Positions 1 through 9,647 of a stretch of DNA of 64,000 nt are shown piece after piece. Each line of letters opens with the position of its first letter. Position 1 is the first letter of the stretch. The position numbers and the translations under genes are program-made. Where the stretch lies: contig CM075344.1 in assembly GCA_037693485.1 (NCBI GenBank), positions 71,419,501-71,483,500 on the forward strand, in the 5' to 3' direction. Source of the stretch: Kitagawia praeruptora (lineage: Eukaryota; Streptophyta; Magnoliopsida; Apiales; Apiaceae). The notes under the pieces are model-generated. The model saw nothing but the letters and a program-made list of their open reading frames with translations. It searched no databases and was not told the origin of the DNA.

Positions 1-2
1 AA

Positions 3-689
3 CAACGAAACCTTAGTGTGACTGAATACACTATAGAATTTGAGAGTTTGTGTATCTTATGTGACTTGAAAGAAGAAGAAGAGATGAAAATCGGTCGTTA
101 TATCAGGGGATTGAATTCTTCTATTGGCAATAAGGTCGAACATATTTCTTACACGTTCTTTGATGATGTGACAAAGCTGGCTCTTCGAATTGAGAAGCAA
201 GAGAATGAAAAAGCAAAACCGGTTTACAAAGGATTCTTTAAGACGTCTTTCAAGGGTGAAAATTCTGGCATTTATAAGAGTACTTCTTATAGTGGGGGCA
301 ATGCATTCTCAAAGGAAGATAAACCAAAAGGAAAGATCCAAGTGAGTCCTAAGCAAGCCGTGCTAGCAAAGAAAAGGTGTTTCAGGTGTCAAGGCTTAGG
401 ACACCTTGCAAAGGACTGTACGAATAAAGTTACCCTTTCTAGGAAAGAGTACATGTTGACAGCTTATGAGGAATAAGAAAAACGAGAAAGAACTCATTCT
501 GATCAACAGGGACAAGAGTATGATGATGAAGATGAAACAGATTTTGAGTACGATGATTCTGAGAGATGGGATGATCTAAACCACGAGTTTATTGAGCCGG
601 AGGAAGAGAAGAACAACATTGGCCTCTTGAGAAGACTTCTTAGAACTGATTGCACACCCGTAGAAGAAAAAGAACAAAGGGATCAATAA
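3..689 (+). pseudogene. gag: partial Ty3/gypsy gag with CCHC zinc knuckle
   Basis: The reading frame is open from the window edge, so the start lies upstream. The first part resembles the C-terminal half of a Ty3/gypsy capsid domain (SVTEYTIEFESL, then IGRYIRGL). A CX2CX4HX4C nucleic-acid-binding knuckle (CFRCQGLGHLAKDC) lies at about 378-419. A TAA at 474-476 interrupts the frame, but the same frame stays open to 689 and encodes a very acidic tail rich in D and E. This suggests one in-frame nonsense change in a longer Gag. No protease or reverse transcriptase follows, so the parent may be a gag-only non-autonomous element or a truncated one. The family is inferred from motif style; the lineage is not resolved. 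Confidence 0.7.
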
Positions 690-804
690 TTATTTAAAAT
701 GATCAATTATATTATAACTCGACTATAAAGTATGTTATAAATATTAAAAAAGTACAATAATTATTTAAAATGATCAGCTAGATTATAACCTGACTATAAA
801 GTAT
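684..804. repeat. two-copy tandem duplication, period 71 bp
   Basis: A segment starting caataattatttaaaatgat at 684 is repeated at 755, and both copies end in ctataaagtat. The copies differ at a few positions. The duplication lies just after the gag tail. Confidence 0.65.
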
Positions 805-831
805 AGTACATATAAATTTTTATATATTATA

Positions 832-1029
832 TTGATCAATATAATATATAAAGGTTGTGATGAGTCTCTTAAAAGAACAAGGTCTGGGAGTGTTTACGTG
901 ACCACGGTGGTTGATCTTGTGCCATCGTATGAGCCTGTGGAGATCATGATTGATGCTTTGGGATTTGAAGTTGATTCTGGTGGGAAGTCATATTCTATTT
1001 CTTGTGTCGTGTGGGACGATACAGAATAG
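832..1029 (+). CDS. hypothetical 65-aa ORF, unrecognised
   Basis: An ATG-initiated frame of 65 codons lies between the gag remnant and the putative LTR. The predicted peptide begins MINIIYKGCDESLK and ends CVVWDDTE. It has no membrane segment, metal-binding motif or family signature that I recognise. Its base composition is less AT-rich than the flanks, which is mildly in favour of coding origin. It could equally be a chance ORF or a remnant of the same retroelement. No function is proposed. Confidence 0.2.
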   Translation: MINIIYKGCDESLKRTRSGSVYVTTVVDLVPSYEPVEIMIDALGFEVDSGGKSYSISCVVWDDTE

Positions 1030-1500
1030 AATGGTTAATTATTATATAATTATATAATTAGATATTTGACTTGCAAGTTTTTACCTTTCACTTGAAAGGG
1101 TTTTTCTTGCTTTAAGCGCTTAGAATTTTATTTTATTTTTCAAGTTGGATCAGGTTTTGATGGTTTCCTAGTTGGGTTAGGTATTAGCTAAATTCCTAGC
1201 TGATATTGAATTTATTTTAGATTCCTATATGAATAAGGGTTGAATAAAGTTATTTATGTTGCCTATAAATACTCTTGTCTTGTAATATTTTGAGGGACGA
1301 TTTTGATAATAAGATTTTGGCTATTCGATAGCTTTAAGAATCGAATTCAGGAGTGAATTCAGAGTTTGAGTTTTGTTTCTCCATTCGGAGATTCAGAGTT
1401 AGAGTTTTGTTTCTCCATCTTTGGAGATTCAGAGTTTACTTTATATCTATCATTATTACATATTATCATAAACACATCACGTTCCGTATCAGGTTGAGTT
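1030..1500 (+). other. putative LTR with TATA box and short tandem repeat
   Basis: This stretch has LTR-like promoter character: a TATAAATA box at 1264-1271 followed by a transcription-leader-like segment. It also has about two and a half tandem copies of a unit of roughly 40 bp that includes attcagagtt and gttttgtttctcc (about 1352-1438). It follows the gag remnant as a 3' LTR would. No second copy is in the window, so both boundaries are guesses. Confidence 0.3.
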
Positions 1501-1814
1501 ATAACATATATTTAGATCAATTTACGATAAAATCAAAAAACTTTGATATTGGATTTCATATACTTGCACAGATCATTAAGGTTGTCATATTTACATCGAT
1601 CGACATAAATATTGTAAATAAAAAATAATTCAAAATTATAATATACAAAATGTTTCAATTTACCCCATTTTTTATTGAACTTCTCAATACTGTGATAAAT
1701 ATTTGACTAAAACTAAATATTTAAGTTTAAAAGTGTATAAATGTATATGTTTAGAAAAAATGATGGAGACAAACATAAGGATGACTTTTATTCAATATTA
1801 AGAGATTTAGTAGT
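1501..1814. other. AT-rich sequence, nothing recognised
   Basis: No ORF of interest, no repeat with a partner in the window and no RNA gene is visible here. A short ORF covering 1353-1628 overlaps the LTR-like tract and looks non-coding. Confidence 0.4.
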
Positions 1815-1815
1815 A

Positions 1816-1855
1816 CTAGCTTATAACCCATACAAAGCACGAGTTACTGTTAATT
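1816..1855 (-). mobile_element. decayed Helitron 3' terminus (minus strand)
   Basis: Read on the minus strand, this is an imperfect GC-rich hairpin (aactcgtg, loop ctttg, tatgggtt) followed by ataag and CTAG. A T target base follows (A at 1815 on the plus strand). A subterminal hairpin a few bases before CTRR, with insertion between A and T, is the Helitron 3' signature. The body would extend to the right. The 5' TC end was not found. Confidence 0.4.
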
Positions 1856-2101
1856 TTTTTAATTTATAGTGTAGTGTAATATTATAAATAATAATTTTAA
1901 TATGTTATTGAAAGAATTTTTAGTATTAAATAATTAATATAAATTAATATGTTGATGGCGGGAATCGAACCTTAGACCTATGTATATAACAACTTTTAGT
2001 ATTGTTGTATCTAACGGTCATGATTTATTAGTGTTGAAGATCTAACGGTTATGGATGAGTGATAACCAAAAATTGGGGTTACCCAAACTATAAACTATAC
2101 C

Positions 2102-2301
2102 CAGTGTTCTAAAAATCGGCCTAGGCGGGATTAGGCGGAATTAGGCGGTTTAAAATATATTTTTAAATATTAAAATTAAATTATATAAAAAATAATATTT
2201 TAATACATCCGATTAATGTTCCGATTAATCGCCGCCTAGCCGATTTATCGCTAGAAGGTAGGCTCACCGCCTAGACCCGCCTAGCGATTTTTACAACATT
2301 G
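2102..2301. mobile_element. hAT-type MITE, 200 bp
   Basis: The terminal inverted repeats start CAGTGTTCTAAAAATCGG on the left and CAATGTTGTAAAAATCG on the right (minus strand). Subterminal copies of taggcgg or its complement lie at both ends. The element is flanked by a perfect 8-bp target-site duplication, actatacc, at 2094-2101 and 2302-2309. The CA-G-TG type terminus and 8-bp TSD are those of the hAT superfamily. It has no coding capacity, so it is a non-autonomous MITE. Confidence 0.88.
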
Positions 2302-2726
2302 ACTATACCTCTTTCGCTTATTATAGCATAAATAGATGTCCCAAAACATAGTCTTACATATACGATCAATTTTTTACAACAAAATCAATGAGTACTACAT
2401 ACGCCTTTCTTATAAACGGACAATTTTACAAAGATAAATATTTATATATTACTCAAAGATTCAATTTGATAAAGTTCATTTCACGCAATTGAAACTAAAT
2501 TAATAATTGAACAATCATAAGTATTCATGTTATTATTATCATAAGAATATTTATCCAAATTTTATGAAATCTAATCAAATTATAAAATATTTTGTTCAAA
2601 AAATTGGTATGCAATATTACAAAATAACTATAAAAGTATTCGATAAATCGAAATCTTAGCGTTTATCATATTTTTAGTTAAAATATAATTTCAATATAAA
2701 CAATTTCAGACGAAAAATTAATTCAA
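2302..2726. other. AT-rich intergenic or decayed Helitron body
   Basis: No coding frame or repeat is recognisable. It may be the body of the Helitron whose 3' end lies at 2757. Confidence 0.35.
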
Positions 2727-2757
2727 TGCCCGTGCAAGACACGGGCATTTACGCTAG
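2727..2757 (+). mobile_element. Helitron 3' terminus with perfect hairpin
   Basis: A perfect 8-bp stem (tgcccgtg at 2727-2734, cacgggca at 2740-2747) with loop caaga is followed by tttacg and CTAG at 2754-2757. A T target base is at 2758. This is the canonical Helitron 3' end. The rolling-circle element would extend leftwards. Its 5' TC terminus could not be fixed, so the length is unknown. Confidence 0.6.
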
Positions 2758-2758
2758 T

Positions 2759-3382
2759 TCACATTTAAGTCATATCTTATTTTCTTTGTTCTTCCATCTC
2801 CCAAATCGTAGTATTTATATCTTTAAAATACTTTTATATTATTATTTTATTTACTTTTTTTTCACTAAAATAAAGTTTTTATTTAAGTTATTTTCAATAC
2901 ATGTAGTTATTTGCTCTTAATTTTAGAGTATCATTCTTCATTAACTAAAAAACTCTATAAAAAATATAAATTAATTTTGTGAAATATAAATAATTTTACA
3001 AGATATGTAACTAAATCCTTATTATTATTGTTTTGCTAAGCGATTATCATGTTTATGGTTTAATGAACTATTCATTTTTATATAAAAATGAAAGATGTTT
3101 TTTTATTTAAAAACAAGTATAGTCGTTGAAAATAGTGACATACACTTAAAGTTCAATTTAGATATTTAATGATGGTATATGAAACTACGTAACTTAAAGT
3201 TTAATTTAGATATTTAATGTTTACTATGAACGACCTATATTTTGGACCAAAAAAGTTTCTCCTGAACGTTTTATAAAACGAACCAAAGGGAGTACTGTAT
3301 TAAGGTAAAATACATGGATGATATCAATGGAAAGTTGGTGAATATTAAATACAATCATTTACCCAGAAAACAAAAAGATCAA
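2759..3382. other. AT-rich stretch with a small internal duplication
   Basis: A segment like cttaaagttcaatttagata occurs twice, about 42 bp apart (near 3147 and 3189). No gene is seen. The sequence accaaagggagtactgta near 3284-3301 resembles the end of a Stowaway-type MITE, but no partner end was found. Confidence 0.4.
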
Positions 3383-4079
3383 GAGTTAATTGCATTTTGC
3401 ACCTCCAAACTATCAACCAAAAACAATATTGTACCATAACTTTGGAAAAAACAGTTTGCTACCCATAACTTCAAATATGAAATCAGTATGCACCCCTCTG
3501 ACCAATTTTCATTAAAGTTGACCATTATAGTTAAAATAAATGAGGGTATAATTGGAATTTCATCATAAATTTTAAATTTTATTAATAACTGCATAAATTA
3601 CTTAAAAATTATCAATAAATATTTTTACATTAAAAGTTTATGTTAAGAAATTTATATTCAAAAGAATTTTTCCTTTAATGTACACTATCATAACTTTAAA
3701 AAAAAATTAAAATTTTGTATGAAGCAATTTCATATTTAAAATTTTGAATATAAATAAATATTAAAACTATTGTTAAAATTTAAGAAAAAGTATAACATCA
3801 CTATTTAATAGTATATTAGAAATTTTTTTAAAATAATTTTTACTAACTATAATTCAAAATTAGAGTTATTAATAGAAAATTTGAAATTAGTAAAATTAAA
3901 TATTATTCTGAATTTCCAATTTTACCCCTACCAATTTTAATCACAAGGCTGGAAAATAGACAAATGGGTGCTTCCTGAAAAGATGAGTTTAAGTTATGGG
4001 GTGTAATTTGTTTTTATCAAAGTTCGGGTACAATATTGTTTTTGGTTAATAGTTTGAGGGTGTAACTTGCAATTAACTC
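3383..4079. mobile_element. Mutator-type (MULE) MITE, 697 bp
   Basis: Long terminal inverted repeats of about 175 bp occupy 3383-3560 and 3905-4079. Both begin GAGTTAATTGCA when read inwards and stay recognisably paired through blocks such as accaaaaacaatattgtacc. The element is flanked by a perfect 9-bp duplication, aaagatcaa, at 3374-3382 and 4080-4088. Long TIRs with a 9-bp TSD are the signature of Mutator-like elements. The centre is AT-rich and has no transposase, so this is non-autonomous. Confidence 0.88.
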
Positions 4080-4462
4080 AAAGATCAAAACTTATTCTGA
4101 AAAAAAAATTCCCCCAAATATCCCCGTAATCTCTCGCTACTGCATAAAGCAAAACGTAACTGTATTTAGCAATTATGAAAATTAAAAGTTTAGAATTCTT
4201 TTTCCATGCCTTATTTATAAGAAATCAAGAGTCATTCTTTAGAGTAAGTCCAACAATTTACTTATTTGAGTCTAAGTTAAAATTTAGGGAATTTAGTATA
4301 AAATATTGCTCCAACAATGTCACAGTGATTTTTAAAATACTAAGAATCATTCGCCATTACCTATTTTTAGGAATTTCTAACCGTTCCTAACTTCATTTCT
4401 ATCAAATAAAAATTCATTTACCTCCATTTTTGCTCTTCTATTTCTTCTCTTTGATTTAAATT

Positions 4463-4463
<1 letters not shown>

Positions 4464-4503
<40 letters not shown>

Positions 4504-4513
4504 TAATAATAAT
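4464..4513. repeat. AAT/ATA trinucleotide microsatellite (left half)
   Basis: About 16 repeats of ata/aat, interrupted once by caa. The Athila solo LTR is inserted within this microsatellite, and the array resumes at 19419. Confidence 0.95.
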
Positions 4514-5441
4514 TGATAAGTGGATTTTATATCCACTTGGAGCATTCTATATTGGCTTAAATTGATTGTCTTGGACTCAAGTTTGTTGTAGTTTTGATGT
4601 GTTTTGTGTAGTTGTGCAGGTTTGTAAGAATGTCGATTAAGGTGGATGCTTCTGTCGTTTTTGGAGGTTAAATCGATTAAAATTCGGATTTTCCGGGACG
4701 GTTGCGCAGTCTACACTGTTTTGGCCATATCTGGAGTTCTATAAGTCCGTTTTCAGCGATCTTACTGCCCACGCGAAGCTTGGGAGATTTTCTACAACAT
4801 GGGACAGGTCTTACACGAGCAGGTTGCATTTGGTGAGAGCAGACAGCACGACCAGCAGACTGATGGGAGCAGAGAAATTACTGTTTTGCCCTTTTTAAGT
4901 TCTAATTCTATTTTGGGCAGTTTTTAGTACCTTAATTTAATTTTAATTGTAATAGAAGGTAATTTCTTGCTGGGCAAGAAATCTAGAGCCTATTTAAACA
5001 CATCCTAGTATTGTAATTTGGATCATCAGTTTTTATTATTGTATCATAGCTTAGATCTGCAAGGGAGAAAAGGAGAGAAGGATTCAACGCTCGTGACAAG
5101 CAACGGATCTAGATCTACTTCATCTTTTGTGTTATTCTGGATTCTAGATTTGTTTTCTCAACTCTTTGTTTTATTAATATAATTACTTCTTTTATTCATA
5201 TCTTGTTTTATATCATGGTTTCATCAAATCCCATGACGATGAATGGTTCAATTATGAGCTAATCGTTGTCATGGGATTCTAACGGATTTATGGAGCTTTA
5301 GTATCTTGATGCTTTAAAGATCTGTGTGTGGTGTATAATTTATATCCTTGTATGGTTATGCTTAATTGTTAGATGCGTAGCTAACATCTAATCTGTTAAT
5401 CTCTTGTGAAGTGAAAGTGGATCTTGAGATTTAGAACTTGC

Positions 5442-8400
5442 TGTGACGCCCCCAGATCCGGGGTCGGAGATCTAGGCGCTCACGGTCCATTTTCCATTAA
5501 TAACATACTTGTTCTTGCACATAATATAAATACACAGCCATCGACCCCACAATAAACTCACACCGCACACACACACACACACAGGTTAGAGTCTCAGAAA
5601 CGTCATACATTTGAATAAGCAAAAGTAAAAGTTTTAGAGTTATTACAGACCGAATTAAATAGCATTTATGCTACCAGCAACACTTCGATATGAAGCGAAG
5701 TTGACGGCTTGAAAGTTTGTTACGGTACACTGCCTTGCACAGGTCATACTTATAAATAAAACGTACTAACAAAAGTTGCCAACCAATCCGGCTAATGGGG
5801 CCTACCGGTGGAATCTCAACTGCAGCCTGGGGTCTAGTCACCTGCTTTCGAACAGTCTGACAGGTTCTTGCCATTTCTCTTAGCTGTTGTGTTTGTAAAA
5901 TTTGAAAACAAGCAAGAGTGAGCAACTATAGCTCAGCAAGAATATATGTATAAGGTAAGCAATATAACATTTCATATGTATAACAGTCATTAAACTCGTT
6001 TGTATCAATCAGTTATAAAATCACTTGTCATTATTGGTAAATTTCAAAGGTGCACCAGTACGTGCCCTTGTTTTCAAAATAACCTTGCAGTTCTAGATAC
6101 TGCATAAAGTCAACATCTTTCTCATCAAAGTAGGACACTATCGGCAACTGGCACATAGGCCTGAGATGCAGTGTCAAAGCATTTTTCCAAAGTGGAGGAA
6201 TGGGACTTAAAGAAAACATAAAACCTGACAGGGATTGACGATGATCAGTCGCCACATCCGAGTCCAATAATCCGCGGATCTTCTCTACCGGTAGAAGGAT
6301 AGAAACTACATCCGTAACTATCCCCGGGTGAAAACTACATCCGTAATCACCCTCGATGAAAACTACATCCGTAATCATCCTTCGGCAACACCTGGGCCGG
6401 AATAATAATTGATGGACCGCCTGGCTCACGGCCGCTTACACATCCCGGGAATCGTTCGTCAACGGTTCCCACACCTGCCAGAGTCCCTTTTTCTTTTAAA
6501 AACTTGATTTTGATTGAAAACAGAGTAATTGAGGTCTGACATCAATCGGCCGATGATTCTTGAAATCATACAAGAAGCAGAACCTGGCCGGGGGTTTTCG
6601 AAAATGTTTTGAGTTCGAAAAAGTTCGAGTTTGAAAGTGCTAAAGGTATCTTGGATTAGCTTTGTTTTTAAAATAGTGAACAATGCTTAATAAATGATAT
6701 TTTAAGATTTAATATTAATAATTAATAAAATAATTATTTAATAAAATAAACTTTTAATCCAAGATAGGTATTTTGAGTATTTACGAAGATATAAAATAAT
6801 TACTTGAATATACGATACTTCCCGAATGACCCTTCGGGTTTTCGCAATCTAGATACGATATAATAATATACCGCTCCCCGGTCAATAGATATATACGGAC
6901 CGCTACGACCTCTATTGCTAGAGTCGCTGTCCGAAGAAAACATTTCAATCTAAGTTCAAGGGGTACAAGCATATATGTACTTATACAATCTCAATTGCAT
7001 CAATACTTCGATAAACATAGCATAGCATTTGATATAATTGAAAACTACAAACACAATAGTGAAAGTCCTTGTATATGTATAAGTTTTGAAAAGTAAACTT
7101 GCCTTGGTTTGGTTGGGGTGGTCGAGCGTGCGGAGTGGAACGATCTATACATAAGCAATAACCGCTCGTTAGTACCTTAACAATATCTCTTTAATTACGG
7201 GGTTTTAGGGGGTACGAAATTAACTTAATGACTTCGTCTTATGACACTCTAGCCCCACTATAGGTTCATGTCATCACTCGATTACGCTCGTCACTTATTC
7301 GACTTAATTTAGTTACCACATTCGAACCATAACCATTACTCCTAGAATTATGCTCCACTAACGACTTTTTCCCTTGCGCGAAATTTACTCTAGCATTTTT
7401 ATAAAATTCAAAAATTCGTATTTTAATCCAATTCTTTTTGGGTAGCCTTCACCACTGTATTTACTAGCTTCTCTAATTTTTCCATGATCCCACATAAATT
7501 TTTAGGGGTTTAAACAAGGTTCACAAGGGGATCACTTAGTGCAGTCCATAGTCCAGAAACACAATTCACTCCTCCGGCCATAACTTAAAATCTACACATC
7601 ACCTAGCCATGAACCTTACATTTCCAGAAACTACATTCAATTATCTTTCCAACAATATAAGGTAGGACATCAGGGGACAACATTTGGGTGTTCAAAACCG
7701 TGTTACAAGGCAGGTCATTGCTCCTGGAAAAACTCAGCATGCACATACTACTTAGATCAACCATTTTCCACAATTCCACCATACAACCAACACTTAATAC
7801 ACTTAAATCATGGTTCATAACACTCATGGAGACATATATATTATCCATAGTCATAAAAGTCACAATCTCAACATCAAAACTCAAGATCCATGCTATCCAA
7901 TGCATATATAACCAAGATTAGCTCATAAATACATGGATCTACTACCAAACATTATAAATACTACATAACCAAGAGGGTTTGTGATTTTATACCTTCTTGA
8001 GCACCTAGGGGCCTTGGATAAGATTTTCACAACTCAACAACACCTTAGATGGTCTCCTACAACACTTATAATGCAAGATCTAAAGGAAAAACAAACTTGG
8101 TTACTATTCACCCAAGCTTTAACAATTTGTAACTTGAAATTGGGTGGATGAAATGGAGTGAAATTGCTAACATACCTTGTCTAGATGATGTATATGACCT
8201 AGGAATTATGGTGTGAATTATGAGTGATGGGAAAGGGGGAAGAAGAAATTTTCTTCTTCGTTTTTTTGTCTTGGCCGAGAGTTCTTCAAGGGGGAGGGGG
8301 GAGTGTTTGATTTTTTTTTTTGTGTTGGATGAATGATTGGGTTATGTGATTGGGTGATATGTATTAGTGTGTGTATAAGCATGGTACAACATAGGTATGG

Positions 8401-8930
8401 CTACTAGTACTTCTTGTCTCCTCCTTTTTGAAAAGCAAGTAACTAGGTACTATTCATCTCCCAATGGCTAACTAGTTTGCTTGATTTCTAACTACTTGGT
8501 TGCATGGGCTTGCATGCAATACTACTCCTTGTATTATTATTCTTCCACCAATGCTTATTATTTAATCTTTAATTCGTATCGTATCTTAATTAATCTCTCG
8601 TAATTATATTTTGTCGCGTAGAGATTTCCCCTATAAGTCCTTAAGTACTAATTGTGTAAATTCCTCGAATGTCCATAATTCCTTATCATAATTCTTAATA
8701 AATCTTTTAACACTCTAATCATTCTCAAATCCCAAGTTTTATAAATCTTACTAACAATAAGACTCTTGCCTTCACAATCTTCCTTTTTATCTTACATAGT
8801 GAATACAACAACATAGTTTCTCAGACAATCAATTCTATTAATCAACAGGGATGACCAGAAAGGTTCCATATTGACATTGCCACAAGATATTAAATAAAAT
8901 AAAATATTGCCAAAAATTAGGGTTCTTACA
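5442..8930 (-). repeat. element A 3' LTR (left copy)
   Basis: It starts TGTGACGCCC and ends GGGTTCTTACA on the plus strand. It carries a CA dinucleotide run near 5568-5583 and three direct repeats containing aactacatccgtaa at 6304, 6333 and 6361. It is adjacent to the polypurine tract, so this is the 3' LTR of the minus-strand element. ORFs of 60-130 codons inside it (for example 6031-6429 minus) recur in the other LTR copies but have no recognisable domain. Confidence 0.93.
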
Positions 8931-8944
8931 GCCTCCCCTCCTTA
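8931..8944 (-). promoter_or_regulatory. polypurine tract of element A
   Basis: On the minus strand, aaggaggggaggc lies directly against the 3' LTR start TGTAAGAACC. This is the plus-strand DNA primer site. Element B has the same tract. Confidence 0.85.
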
Positions 8945-8963
8945 AAAGGATTCCGTCCCGGAA

Positions 8964-9647
8964 TCAGGTTGAAAACAGTTGGGGGTGCTTTTCACGCATC
9001 GCGCTCTCTAGTTCCCACGTTGATTCTTCGATATTTTGATTCCTCCACAGAACTCTCACTAATTTGACAACCTTGTTCCTCAGCACCTGTTCCTTTCTAT
9101 CCATGATTTCTACGGGTTGCTCCACATATGTTAAGTCTGGTTGCAGATCCACTTGATCGTGTTCTATCACATGTCGGAAGTCGGTATGATAGGGTCGTAG
9201 CATGGACACATGGAACACATTATGTACTTGCTGTAAGCTCGGAGGTAAAGCCAATTCATAGGCTAACTTTCCAACTCGTTTCAAGATCTCAAAAGGTCCA
9301 ATAAATCTCGGGCTTAGTTTCCCTTTCTTACCAAATCTCATCAATCCCTTCCACGGTGATACTTTTAACATCACAAACTCTCCTACCTCATATTCCTTAT
9401 CCTTGCGGGATTGGTCCGCATTCTTCTTCTGTCTGTCTTGGGCCGCTACCAGCCGTCCTCTTATGAGTTCGATAGTTTCTCTTGTCTGTTGGACCAGTTC
9501 AGGCCCTAAAATCTTCCGCTCTCCTACCTCTTCCCAACACAAAGGAGACCAACATCTTCGTCCGTACAAAGCTTTATATGGGGGCATGCCTATACTCGCA
9601 TGGTAACTGTTGTTGTAGGAAAATTCGATCAATGGCAAGTGGTCGTC
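8964..9647 (-). pseudogene. pol: element A pol: integrase C-terminus and chromodomain
   Basis: This is the in-frame continuation of pol after the TAG at 9648-9650. It starts with the end of the integrase core (LIEFSYNNSYHASIGMPPY). The integrase C-terminal GPF/Y module follows (FIGPFEILKRVGKLAYELALP, about residues 90-110). A chromodomain is at the C-terminus (YVEQPVEIMDRKEQVLR, then VRVLWRNQN and EESTWELE). Chromodomains of chromoviruses direct integration to marked heterochromatin. The frame ends at 8964 with PQLFST, 20 bp before the polypurine tract. There is no Met at the real junction, because this is one polyprotein broken by a stop. Element B retains a close homologue at 62216-62674. 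Confidence 0.92.

Noticed and set aside
1955..1990. Box-B-like sequence (ggttcgattcc on the minus strand)
   Set aside because: Only box B matches. No A box at tRNA spacing and no cloverleaf were found, so no tRNA or SINE is called.
3284..3301. Stowaway-like MITE end
   Set aside because: A single short match to the CTCCCT-type terminus with no second end or TA duplication.
7603..7921. Overlapping ORFs of 77-100 codons on both strands, repeated at 17520-17838
   Set aside because: They lie inside the LTRs of A and occur twice only because the LTR is duplicated. Codon pattern and lack of motifs do not support coding.
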